Source: Roseburia_D yibonii
GTDB taxonomy: Bacteria > Bacillota > Clostridia > Lachnospirales > Lachnospiraceae
Direction of reading: 5' to 3'
DNA: 64,000 bases
Assembly: GCF_014297335.1 (NCBI RefSeq)
Contig: NZ_JACOQH010000007.1
Coordinates: 102,319 to 166,318, forward strand
A program made the position numbers and the translations under genes. Below, one piece after another: positions 14,906 through 22,455 of this stretch. Within the stretch, counting starts at the first letter, position 1, and each line of letters opens with the position of its first letter. The notes beneath the pieces are model-generated. The model was not told the DNA's origin and searched no databases. It saw only the letters and a program-made list of their open reading frames with translations.

Positions 14906-15751
14906 ATGGGAATTAAGACATATAACCCATATACACCTTCCAGAAGAAATATGACTGGCTCTGATTTCTCTGAAATCACAAAGAAGACACCGGAGAAGTC
15001 ACTCGTTGTTTCTTTAAAGAAGAACGCTGGTCGTAACAATCAGGGTAAAATCACAGTTAGACACCACGGTGGTGGAAACAGACAGAAATACAGAATCATT
15101 GATTTCAAGAGAAACAGCAAGGATGGAATCCCTGCAAAAGTTATTGGTATCGAATACGATCCGAACAGAACAGCAAACATCGCTCTGATCTGCTACGCAG
15201 ACGGACAGAAATCTTATATCCTTGCTCCGGCAGGACTTACAGATGGCATGACTGTTATGAGTGGTGCAGAAGCAGAAGTTAGAGTTGGTAACTGCTTACC
15301 GCTTGAAAACATTCCGGTTGGTACACAGGTACACAACATTGAATTATATGTAGGCAAGGGTGGACAGCTTGTTCGTTCCGCTGGTATGAGCGCACAGCTC
15401 ATGGCAAAAGAAGGAAAATACGCAACATTAAGACTTCCGTCAGGAGAAATGCGTATGGTTCCGCTTGGATGCAGAGCTACCATCGGTGTAATCGGAAATG
15501 GTGATCACAACCTCATTAATCTTGGTAAAGCCGGACGTAAACGTCACATGGGTATCAGACCTACTGTTCGTGGTTCCGTTATGAACCCGAATGACCATCC
15601 GCACGGTGGTGGTGAAGGAAAAGCACCTGTTGGACGCCCGGGCCCATGCACACCTTGGGGTAAACCTGCTCTTGGTCTTAAGACTCGTAAGAAGAAAAAA
15701 GCTTCTAACAAGATGATCGTAAGAAGAAGAGACGGTAGAGCTATCAAATAA
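14906..15751 (+). CDS. rplB: 50S ribosomal protein L2
   Basis: A 281-residue protein. The start at 14906 (MGIKTYNPYTPSRRNMTGSD) has GAAAGGAG upstream; a longer frame from 14846 would run through the structured spacer and exceed the normal size. GRNNQGKITVRHHGGGNRQ and the C-terminal HPHGGGEGKAPVG loop, which contains the functionally essential His near the peptidyl transferase centre, are intact. Confidence 0.99.
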   Translation: MGIKTYNPYTPSRRNMTGSDFSEITKKTPEKSLVVSLKKNAGRNNQGKITVRHHGGGNRQKYRIIDFKRNSKDGIPAKVIGIEYDPNRTANIALICYADGQKSYILAPAGLTDGMTVMSGAEAEVRVGNCLPLENIPVGTQVHNIELYVGKGGQLVRSAGMSAQLMAKEGKYATLRLPSGEMRMVPLGCRATIGVIGNGDHNLINLGKAGRKRHMGIRPTVRGSVMNPNDHPHGGGEGKAPVGRPGPCTPWGKPALGLKTRKKKKASNKMIVRRRDGRAIK

Positions 15752-15766
15752 TTAGGAGGAAAGACA

Positions 15767-16048
15767 ATGGCAAGATCACTGAAAAAAGGACCTTTTGCAG
15801 ATGCAAGCTTACTGAAGAAAGTAGACGCTATGAACGCAAAGGGCGATAAATCTGTTATTAAAACATGGTCACGTCGTTCTACAATTTTCCCATCCTTTGT
15901 TGGACATACAATTGCAGTTCACGATGGCAGAAAACATGTTCCGGTATATGTTACCGAAGATATGGTCGGACACAAACTCGGTGAGTTCGTAGCAACCAGA
16001 ACTTACAGAGGCCATGGAAAAGACGAAAAGAAATCAGGCGTTAGATAA
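15767..16048 (+). CDS. rpsS: 30S ribosomal protein S19
   Basis: A 93-residue protein beginning MARSLKKGPFADASLLKKV with the conserved KTWSRRSTIFPSFVGHTIAVHDG core. It forms part of the 30S head with S13. TTAGGAGG precedes the ATG and the spacer from rplB is 15 bp. Confidence 0.99.
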   Translation: MARSLKKGPFADASLLKKVDAMNAKGDKSVIKTWSRRSTIFPSFVGHTIAVHDGRKHVPVYVTEDMVGHKLGEFVATRTYRGHGKDEKKSGVR

Positions 16049-16076
16049 ACAGTATTTTTGAAAGGAGGTTTCCGTC

Positions 16077-16463
16077 ATGGCAAAAGGACATAGATCCCAG
16101 ATTAAGAGAGAAAGAAATGCAGTAAAAGATACAAGACCTTCAGCAAAATTATCCTTTGCAAGAATGTCAGTTCAGAAAGCTTGCTTCGTATTAGATGCGA
16201 TCCGCGGCAAAGACGTTGAGACAGCATTAGGAATTGTTACTTACAATCCGAGATACGCTTCAAGCGTTGTTGAAAAATTATTAAAATCTGCAGTTGCAAA
16301 CGCTGAAAACAACAACGGAATGAATGCAGAGAACCTTTATGTAGCAGAGTGCTATGCAAACAAAGGACCTACAATGAAACGAGTTAGACCGAGAGCACAG
16401 GGTAGAGCTTACAGAATCGAAAAGAGAATGAGCCACATCACAATCGTGCTTGATGAGAGATAA
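16077..16463 (+). CDS. rplV: 50S ribosomal protein L22
   Basis: A 128-residue protein. SPAKLSFARMSVQKA-like N-terminus and the C-terminal beta-hairpin RVRPRAQGRAYRIEKRMSHI, which reaches into the exit tunnel where macrolides bind, are both present. GAAAGGAGG precedes the ATG. The spacer to rpsC is 11 bp. Confidence 0.99.
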   Translation: MAKGHRSQIKRERNAVKDTRPSAKLSFARMSVQKACFVLDAIRGKDVETALGIVTYNPRYASSVVEKLLKSAVANAENNNGMNAENLYVAECYANKGPTMKRVRPRAQGRAYRIEKRMSHITIVLDER

Positions 16464-16474
16464 GGAGGGCAAAC

Positions 16475-17131
16475 ATGGGACAGAAAGTGAATCCTCATGG
16501 CTTAAGAGTCGGCGTTATCAAAGATTGGGACTCTAAGTGGTACGCAGAGGGAGACTTTGCAGATCTGCTGGTCGAAGACCACAAAATCAGAACATTTCTT
16601 AAGAAAAAATTATACAGCGCAGGTGTTTCTAAAATCGAGATCGAAAGAGCATCTGACCGCGTTAAGGTTATTCTTTACACAGCAAAGCCGGGTGTTGTAA
16701 TCGGAAAAGGCGGAGCTGAGATCGAAAAAGTAAAGGCTGAACTTCAGCAGTTTACCGACAAGAAGCTTGTCGTAGATATCAAAGAAGTAAAGAGACCGGA
16801 TAAAGATGCACAGTTAGTAGCTGAGAACATCGCATTACAGTTGGAAAACCGTATTTCTTTCCGTAGAGCAATGAAGTCCTGCATGCAGAGAAGTATGAAG
16901 TCTGGCGCTCTTGGAATCAAGACCTGCTGTTCCGGACGTTTGGGCGGAGCTGATATGGCTCGTACCGAATTCTACAGTGACGGAACTATCCCGCTTCAGA
17001 CCATTCGTGCAGACATCGATTACGGATTCGCAGAAGCAGATACAACTTACGGCAAAGTAGGCGTAAAAGTATGGATTTATAAAGGAGAAGTACTTCCGAC
17101 GAAAGGAAATAAGGAAGGGAGCGATAAATAA
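16475..17131 (+). CDS. rpsC: 30S ribosomal protein S3
   Basis: A 218-residue protein beginning MGQKVNPHGLRVGVIKDWDS with the KH-domain GVVIGKGGAEIEKVKAEL motif. S3 lines the mRNA entry channel. Its stop overlaps the rplP start (TAATG), suggesting translational coupling. Confidence 0.99.
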   Translation: MGQKVNPHGLRVGVIKDWDSKWYAEGDFADLLVEDHKIRTFLKKKLYSAGVSKIEIERASDRVKVILYTAKPGVVIGKGGAEIEKVKAELQQFTDKKLVVDIKEVKRPDKDAQLVAENIALQLENRISFRRAMKSCMQRSMKSGALGIKTCCSGRLGGADMARTEFYSDGTIPLQTIRADIDYGFAEADTTYGKVGVKVWIYKGEVLPTKGNKEGSDK

Positions 17132-17568
17132 TGTTAATACCTAAGAAAGTAAAACATCGTACGCAGTTCCGTGGCTCCATGGCCGGAAAAGCAATGAGAG
17201 GTAATAAGATTACCAACGGTTCCTATGGTATCGTAGCAATGGAACCATGCTGGATCAAATCAAACCAGATCGAAGCTGCCCGTATAGCGATGACTCGTTA
17301 TATCAAACGTGGTGGTAAAGTATGGATCAAAATTTTCCCTGACAAACCGGTTTCCCACAAGCCTTTAGGAGTTCGTATGGGTAAAGGAAAGGGTGCTTTA
17401 GAGTACTGGGTAGCTGTTGTTAAGCCAGGACGTGTATTATTTGAAATCTCTGACGTGCCAGACGACATTGCGAAGGAAGCATTACGTCTTGCTACACATA
17501 AATTACCTTGTAAATGTAAAGTAGTTTCACGTGCAGACTTAGAAGGCGGTGAATCAAATGAAAACTAG
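17131..17568 (+). CDS. rplP: 50S ribosomal protein L16
   Basis: A 145-residue protein. MLIPKKVKHRTQFRGSMAGKA and the GKGKGALEYWVAVVKPGR segment containing the conserved Arg near the A site identify L16. It overlaps rpsC by one base at the 5' end and rpmC by 11 bases at the 3' end. Confidence 0.99.
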   Translation: MLIPKKVKHRTQFRGSMAGKAMRGNKITNGSYGIVAMEPCWIKSNQIEAARIAMTRYIKRGGKVWIKIFPDKPVSHKPLGVRMGKGKGALEYWVAVVKPGRVLFEISDVPDDIAKEALRLATHKLPCKCKVVSRADLEGGESNEN

Positions 17569-17767
17569 TAAATATTTAGAAGAATTAAAATCACAGTCCG
17601 CTGCAGATTTAAAGATGCAGTTAGTAGACGCAAAGAAAGAACTTTTCAATTTGAGATTCCAGAATGCTACGAATCAGTTAGATAACACGAGCAGAATCAA
17701 GGAAGTAAGAAAGAATATTGCCAGAATCCAGACGATCATCACGGAAAAGGCAAACGCTGCGGAATAA
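17558..17767 (+). CDS. rpmC: 50S ribosomal protein L29
   Basis: A 69-residue helical hairpin protein at the exit tunnel. The ATG at 17558 (MKTSKYLEELKSQSAADL) is preferred over GTG at 17549 because GAAGGCGG ends 9 bp before it. The LRFQNATNQLDNTSRIKEVRKNIARI core is typical. The gene starts inside the last codons of rplP. Confidence 0.97.
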   Translation: MKTSKYLEELKSQSAADLKMQLVDAKKELFNLRFQNATNQLDNTSRIKEVRKNIARIQTIITEKANAAE

Positions 17768-17815
17768 AAAGCGCAGGCATAACATTTTCCCATAAATCCA
17801 GAAAGGAGAACAATC

Positions 17816-18073
17816 GTGGAAGAAAGAAATCTTAGAAAAACACGTGTTGGTGTTGTTGTAAGTGATAAAATGGATAAGACTATCGTTGTTGCTGTAAAAG
17901 ATAACGTAAGACATTCCTTATACAACAAGATCGTTAAAAGAACTTATAAATTAAAAGCTCATGATGAAAACAACGAGTGCAAAATCGGTGATACAGTCAG
18001 AGTTATGGAAACAAGACCTCTCTCAAAAGATAAGAGATGGAGACTTGTAGAAATCGTGGAAAGAGCAAAATAA
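17816..18073 (+). CDS. rpsQ: 30S ribosomal protein S17
   Basis: An 85-residue OB-fold protein. The start is GTG at 17816 with AAAGGAGAA upstream. RKTRVGVVVSDKMDKTIVVAV and the GDTVRVMETRPLSKDKRWRL tail are standard S17. S17 binds 16S rRNA early in 30S body assembly. Confidence 0.98.
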   Translation: MEERNLRKTRVGVVVSDKMDKTIVVAVKDNVRHSLYNKIVKRTYKLKAHDENNECKIGDTVRVMETRPLSKDKRWRLVEIVERAK

Positions 18074-18092
18074 TTGAAGGAGGCTTACCGGT

Positions 18093-18461
18093 ATGGTACA
18101 ACAGGAAACCAGACTGAAGGTCGCTGATAACACCGGAGCAAAAGAATTATTATGCATTCGTGTTATGGGCGGATCAACCAGAAGATATGCAAATATTGGT
18201 GATATCATTACTGCTACTGTTAAAGATGCAACACCAGGCGGCGTTGTTAAAAAAGGCGATGTCGTAAAAGCAGTAGTTGTTCGTACAGTGAAAGGTGCAC
18301 GTCGTAAAGATGGTTCTTATATCAAATTTGACGAAAATGCTGCCGTTATTATTAAAGATGACAAAACTCCAAGAGGAACCCGTATCTTTGGACCAGTAGC
18401 AAGAGAGCTTCGTGACAAACAGTTTATGAAAATTGTTTCTTTAGCTCCGGAAGTTTTATAG
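18093..18461 (+). CDS. rplN: 50S ribosomal protein L14
   Basis: A 122-residue protein, the invariant length of bacterial L14. MVQQETRLKVADNTGAKEL and RGTRIFGPVARELRDKQFMKI are characteristic. L14 contacts L19 and 30S helix 14 at the subunit interface and is the docking site of RsfS. GAAGGAGG precedes the ATG. Confidence 0.99.
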   Translation: MVQQETRLKVADNTGAKELLCIRVMGGSTRRYANIGDIITATVKDATPGGVVKKGDVVKAVVVRTVKGARRKDGSYIKFDENAAVIIKDDKTPRGTRIFGPVARELRDKQFMKIVSLAPEVL

Positions 18462-18473
18462 GAGGTATTAAAG

Positions 18474-18785
18474 ATGGCATCTATGAAGATTAAAAAAGGC
18501 GATACCGTTAAGGTTATCGCTGGTAGAGATAAAGACAAAGAAGGCAAGGTCATCGCCGTAAACAAAAAAGAAGGCACTCTCCTTGTTGAAGGTGTCAACA
18601 TGATTACAAAGCATGCTAAGCCGAGCATGACCAATCAGCAGGGCGGTATCATCCAGCAGGAAGGACCGATCGATGCTTCTAACGTAATGTATCTTCACAA
18701 AGGAAAAGCTACCAGAGTCGGATTTAAGATGGATGGAGACAAGAAGGTACGTTTCGCGAAATCAACAGGCGATGTAATTGATTAA
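18474..18785 (+). CDS. rplX: 50S ribosomal protein L24
   Basis: A 103-residue protein with an N-terminal KOW motif (KIKKGDTVKVIAGRDKDKEG) and EGVNMITKHAKPSMTNQQGG. L24 is an assembly initiator near the exit tunnel. ATAGGAGG precedes the ATG. Confidence 0.99.
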   Translation: MASMKIKKGDTVKVIAGRDKDKEGKVIAVNKKEGTLLVEGVNMITKHAKPSMTNQQGGIIQQEGPIDASNVMYLHKGKATRVGFKMDGDKKVRFAKSTGDVID

Positions 18786-18808
18786 TTTTGGAGAGGAGGT
18801 CCAGACAG

Positions 18809-19348
18809 TTGAATAGACTGAAAGAACAGTATCAGAACGAAATCGTTGATGCATTAATTAAAAAATTCGGATATAAAAATAAAATGGAAGTGCCAAAGCT
18901 CGATAAGATCGTTATCAACATGGGTATTGGTGAAGCGAAAGAAAATGCAAAAGTGCTGGAAGCTGCTATGAACGACATGCAGACCATCGCAGGTCAGAAG
19001 CCGATCATCACAAAAGCAAAGAACTCTATCGCAAACTTCAAGTTAAGAGAAGGAATGCCGATCGGATGCAAGGTTACATTAAGAGGAGAAAAGATGTATG
19101 ATTTCCTTGATCGTCTTGTAAACCTGGCACTGCCGCGTGTGCGTGACTTTAGAGGTATCAACCCGAATTCCTTCGACGGAAGAGGAAACTACGCTCTGGG
19201 TATCAAAGAGCAGATCATCTTCCCGGAAATCGAGTTCGACAAGGTTGATAAGGTAAGAGGTATGGACGTAATTTTCGTTACTACCGCAAAGACTGACGAA
19301 GAAGCACGCGAATTATTGACACAGTTCAATATGCCATTCGCTAAATAA
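18809..19348 (+). CDS. rplE: 50S ribosomal protein L5
   Basis: A 179-residue protein, standard for L5. The start is taken as TTG at 18809 because GGAGGT at 18795-18800 lies 8 bp before it. The upstream TTG at 18788 would place the ribosome-binding site inside the ORF and add seven non-conserved residues. NRLKEQYQNEIVDAL, GQKPIITKAKNSIANFKLREG and FRGINPNSFDGRGNYALGIKEQ are conserved. L5 binds 5S rRNA. Confidence 0.97.
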   Translation: MNRLKEQYQNEIVDALIKKFGYKNKMEVPKLDKIVINMGIGEAKENAKVLEAAMNDMQTIAGQKPIITKAKNSIANFKLREGMPIGCKVTLRGEKMYDFLDRLVNLALPRVRDFRGINPNSFDGRGNYALGIKEQIIFPEIEFDKVDKVRGMDVIFVTTAKTDEEARELLTQFNMPFAK

Positions 19349-19366
19349 GATTAGGAGGGAATTCAA

Positions 19367-19552
19367 ATGGCAAAAACTTCAATGAAGATTAAACAGCAGC
19401 GTAAACCGAAATTCTCTACTAGAGCATATACACGTTGCAGAATTTGTGGCCGTCCACATTCCGTATTAAGAAAATATGGTATTTGCAGAGTATGCTTCCG
19501 TGAAATGGCATACAAGGGTGAAATCCCGGGCGTTAAGAAAGCAAGCTGGTAG
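19367..19552 (+). CDS. rpsZ: 30S ribosomal protein S14, zinc-binding type Z (rpsN type)
   Basis: A 61-residue protein, the short zinc form of S14. Two Cys pairs (CRICGRPH...CRVCF) form the zinc ribbon. MAKTSMKIKQQRKPKFSTRA is the usual start. The short form implies a zinc requirement; many Firmicutes keep a zinc-free S14 elsewhere, and none is seen in this window. Confidence 0.98.
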   Translation: MAKTSMKIKQQRKPKFSTRAYTRCRICGRPHSVLRKYGICRVCFREMAYKGEIPGVKKASW

Positions 19553-19734
19553 GCCGTAGACACTGAAAAAGAGAGCAAAGCCGTTGGCTGCGCTTTCATT
19601 GGTGCGAGGTCGTTCTGTGCGATTTGTGAGATCCGGTCCGTATCCGGCACAGGTTGCACTTATCGAACAGAACATCCTTTAGGCACTGCCGTTATATGAG
19701 TAGATTTAATATAAGCAAGGAGGAAATACACGTC
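19553..19734 (+). promoter_or_regulatory. Long structured spacer rpsZ-rpsH (candidate S8-type control site)
   Basis: A 182-bp non-coding stretch. GTTCT (19612-19616) pairs with AGAAC (19669-19673); inside it GTGC (19617-19620) with GCAC (19656-19659) and TGTG (19625-19628) with CACA (19648-19651), capped by a CCGG/CCGG hairpin. A smaller AGCC/GGCT hairpin lies upstream. S8 is the spc-operon autoregulator in Escherichia coli, so an RNA site directly before rpsH is a reasonable candidate. No protein-binding data. Confidence 0.55.
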
Positions 19735-20136
19735 ATGACTATGAGTGATCCAATCGCAGATATGCTTACAAGAATCCGTAATGCAAATACTGCTAAACAT
19801 GATACAGTAGATGTTCCGTCATCTAAGATGAAAGTCGCTATTGCAGATATCCTGGAAAAAGAAGGATATATCACAAAGTACGAGATCGTGGAAGACGGTA
19901 ACTTCAAGACCATCCGTATCACCTTAAAGTATGGTGCGGACAAGAACGAGAAGATTATCACCGGAATTAAGAGAATTTCCAAACCGGGTCTTCGCGCATA
20001 CGTTGGAAAAGACGATATCCCGAAGGTACTTGGTGGCCTTGGAATCGCAATCCTTTCCACAAACCAGGGAATCATCACTGACAAGGAAGCAAGAAAGCTT
20101 CAGGTTGGTGGAGAAGTTCTTGCGTTCGTCTGGTAG
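19735..20136 (+). CDS. rpsH: 30S ribosomal protein S8
   Basis: A 133-residue protein. The start at 19735 (MTMSDPIADMLTRIRNANTA) has CAAGGAGG upstream; a longer frame from 19654 would translate the structured spacer. The C-terminal LSTNQGIITDKEARKLQVGG motif that contacts 16S helix 21 is intact. Confidence 0.99.
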   Translation: MTMSDPIADMLTRIRNANTAKHDTVDVPSSKMKVAIADILEKEGYITKYEIVEDGNFKTIRITLKYGADKNEKIITGIKRISKPGLRAYVGKDDIPKVLGGLGIAILSTNQGIITDKEARKLQVGGEVLAFVW

Positions 20137-20308
20137 TCATAAGACACTGAGCGGACAGAGAAGTTTCGTTACTGGGCGCATGGGTGTCCGGTAAGAAACA
20201 AGATCAATCATCCAAAAGTATAAACCAGTCTTATGGCTGGACATACAATAAATGAAACAATGCGGTGATGGCGCAAGCCATTCAACACAAACAATAGGAG
20301 GTACGGGC
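20137..20308 (+). promoter_or_regulatory. Long structured spacer rpsH-rplF
   Basis: A 172-bp non-coding stretch with the hairpin ATGGC-GCAA-GCCAT (20268-20281, GNRA-type tetraloop) 28 bp before the rplF start, and weaker pairings GGACA/TGTCC and CCAG/CTGG upstream. No ORF with a ribosome-binding site is seen. Confidence 0.5.
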
Positions 20309-20848
20309 ATGTCACGTATAGGAAGAATGCCAATCGCAATTCCGGACGGAGTAACCGTTACAATTGCAGAAAATAATCATGTGACTGTAAAAGGTCCTAA
20401 GGGAACTCTGGAGAGAACTCTCCCAGCAGAAATGGAAATTAAATTAGAAGGTTCTGAAGTTGTTGTTACCAGACCAAATGATTTAAAGAAAATGAAATCC
20501 TTACATGGTTTAACAAGAACATTAATTCATAACATGGTAGTTGGTGTTACGGATGGTTTCACAAAGGAACTCGAAGTAAACGGTGTAGGTTACAGAGCTT
20601 CCAAAGCTGGTAAGAAACTTACATTAAACCTTGGATATTCTCATCCGGTAGAGATGGAAGATCCGGAAGGTCTTGAGTCCAAAGTAGACGGTAACAAGAT
20701 TATCATCTCAGGTATCGATAAAGAAAAAGTTGGCCAGTACGCAGCGGAAATCAGAGATAAGAGAAGACCGGAACCTTACAAGGGCAAGGGTATCAAATAT
20801 GCTGATGAAGTTATTAGACGTAAAGTTGGTAAGACTGGTAAGAAATAA
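20309..20848 (+). CDS. rplF: 50S ribosomal protein L6
   Basis: A 179-residue protein. The start at 20309 (MSRIGRMPIAIPDGVTVTI) follows ATAGGAGG; the longer frame from 20252 covers the spacer hairpin. GVGYRASKAGKKLTLNLGYSHPV and the C-terminal RRPEPYKGKGIKYADEVIRR motif are conserved. L6 lies near the factor-binding site. Confidence 0.99.
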   Translation: MSRIGRMPIAIPDGVTVTIAENNHVTVKGPKGTLERTLPAEMEIKLEGSEVVVTRPNDLKKMKSLHGLTRTLIHNMVVGVTDGFTKELEVNGVGYRASKAGKKLTLNLGYSHPVEMEDPEGLESKVDGNKIIISGIDKEKVGQYAAEIRDKRRPEPYKGKGIKYADEVIRRKVGKTGKK

Positions 20849-20867
20849 TTAAAGGAGTGAGACAAGA

Positions 20868-21236
20868 ATGGTTAGTAAGAAATCAAGAACAGTAGTTCGT
20901 GAAAATAAGCATAGAAGAATGCGTAATACTCTTTCTGGTACAGCTGAAAGACCACGTCTTGCAGTATTCAGAAGCAATAATCATATGTACGCTCAGATTA
21001 TTGACGATACAGTTGGAAATACCCTGGTAGCAGCTTCTACATTAGACAAAGATGTAAAGGCAGCATGCGAGAAGACTAATAACGTAGATGCAGCAGCACA
21101 GGTTGGTACTGCAATCGCGAAAAAAGCTCTGGAAAAAGGTATTAAGACTGTTGTCTTCGACAGAGGCGGTTTCTTATATGCAGGAAAAGTAAAGGCATTA
21201 GCCGACGCAGCACGCGAAGCTGGATTAGAATTCTAG
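20868..21236 (+). CDS. rplR: 50S ribosomal protein L18
   Basis: A 122-residue protein with RTVVRENKHRRMRNTLSGTAERPRLAV-type N-terminus (split here: RENKHRRMRN, ERPRLAVFRSNNHMYAQIID) and the C-terminal FDRGGFLYAGKVKALADAAREAGL. L18 binds 5S rRNA with L5. AAAGGAGTGAG precedes the ATG. Confidence 0.99.
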   Translation: MVSKKSRTVVRENKHRRMRNTLSGTAERPRLAVFRSNNHMYAQIIDDTVGNTLVAASTLDKDVKAACEKTNNVDAAAQVGTAIAKKALEKGIKTVVFDRGGFLYAGKVKALADAAREAGLEF

Positions 21237-21282
21237 GAATCCGTAACAGGATTCTCCAATATTTAAGGAGGAAACGAATTAC

Positions 21283-21792
21283 ATGAAACGTACAATCATT
21301 GATGCTAGTCAATTAGAATTAAACGAAAAAGTGGTATCAATCAAACGTGTAACAAAGGTTGTTAAAGGCGGACGTAATATGCGTTTCACAGCTCTTGTCG
21401 TTGTTGGTGATGGCAATGGTCACGTGGGCGCGGGCTTAGGTAAAGCTACCGAGATCCCGGAAGCTATCCGTAAAGGAAAAGAAGACGCAATTAAGAAACT
21501 TATTACCGTGAAATTAGATGAAAATAACAGTATTACTCATGACATCATGGGTAAACACACCGGTGCTTCCGTATTATTAAAGAGAGCTCCGGAAGGTACC
21601 GGTATCATCGCTGGTGGTCCTGCACGTAACGTTTGTGAGTTAGCAGGCATCAAGAACATCCGTACCAAATCTTTAGGATCAAACAATAAGCAGAACGTAG
21701 TATTAGCTACCATCGATGCTTTAGCTCAGTTGAAGTCCCCGGAAGAAGTAGCGAAACTTCGCGGTAAATCCGTAGAAGAAGTAGTGGGTTAA
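21283..21792 (+). CDS. rpsE: 30S ribosomal protein S5
   Basis: A 169-residue protein with VVSIKRVTKVVKGGRNMRF, GDGNGHVGAGLGKATEIPEA and TGASVLLKRAPEGTGIIAGG. S5 lies on the 30S shoulder, contributes to fidelity and is where spectinomycin-resistance changes occur; the loop looks wild type. AAGGAGG precedes the ATG. Confidence 0.99.
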   Translation: MKRTIIDASQLELNEKVVSIKRVTKVVKGGRNMRFTALVVVGDGNGHVGAGLGKATEIPEAIRKGKEDAIKKLITVKLDENNSITHDIMGKHTGASVLLKRAPEGTGIIAGGPARNVCELAGIKNIRTKSLGSNNKQNVVLATIDALAQLKSPEEVAKLRGKSVEEVVG

Positions 21793-21805
21793 GGAGGAAC
21801 TTAAA

Positions 21806-21991
21806 ATGGCAGAGAAAATGTTAAAAGTAACACTTGTTAGATCAACAATCGGTGCTGTTCCAAAGAACAAAAAGACTATTGAAGCTCTTGGCTTAAAGAA
21901 AGTCAACAAGTCGGTTGAATTACCGGACAACGCTGCAACACAGGGTATGCTTCGTATGGTTGCACCTTACGTAAAAGTAGAAGAAGTCTAA
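21806..21991 (+). CDS. rpmD: 50S ribosomal protein L30
   Basis: A 61-residue protein, short bacterial L30 form: LKVTLVRSTIGAVPKNKKT and LGLKKVNKSVELPDNAATQG. The spacer from rpsE is 13 bp with AAGGAGG, so the two are translated from one message. Confidence 0.98.
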   Translation: MAEKMLKVTLVRSTIGAVPKNKKTIEALGLKKVNKSVELPDNAATQGMLRMVAPYVKVEEV

Positions 21992-22014
21992 GAATCAGAT
22001 AAGGAGGGACCAAA

Positions 22015-22455
22015 ATGGACTTATCCAATTTAAGACCTGCAGAAGGTTCAGTTCAGAGTGATAATTTCAGAAGAGGCCGTGGACACGGTTCAGGAAATGG
22101 AAAAACAGCTGGTAAGGGACATAAGGGACAGAAGGCTCGTTCCGGAGCTCCGAGACCGGGATTTGAAGGTGGACAGATGCCTTTATACAGAAGATTGCCT
22201 AAGAGAGGTTTCACTTGCAGAAACTCCAAGACAATCATCGGCATCAACATGTCTGCACTTGAAGTATTCGACAATGATGCTGTTGTTACAGTAGATACAC
22301 TGATCGAAAAAGGTATCGTAAAGAACCCGAGAGATGGCGTTAAGATTCTCGGTGGCGGCGAACTTACCAAAAAACTCACCGTACAGGTAAATGCTTTCAG
22401 CGAAAGCGCAAAAGAAAAGATTGAGGCACTTGGTGGAAAAGCAGAGGTGATCTAA
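22015..22455 (+). CDS. rplO: 50S ribosomal protein L15
   Basis: A 146-residue protein with the Gly/Arg-rich N-terminus (RGRGHGSGNGKTAGKGHKGQ) and GFEGGQMPLYRRLPKRGF. Its last base is the first base of the secY start (TAATG), a conserved coupling of L15 to the translocon gene. Confidence 0.99.
   Translation: MDLSNLRPAEGSVQSDNFRRGRGHGSGNGKTAGKGHKGQKARSGAPRPGFEGGQMPLYRRLPKRGFTCRNSKTIIGINMSALEVFDNDAVVTVDTLIEKGIVKNPRDGVKILGGGELTKKLTVQVNAFSESAKEKIEALGGKAEVI

Noticed and set aside
18788..18808. TTG at 18788 as the rplE start
   Set aside because: It would put the ribosome-binding site GGAGGT inside the gene and add seven residues that L5 lacks.
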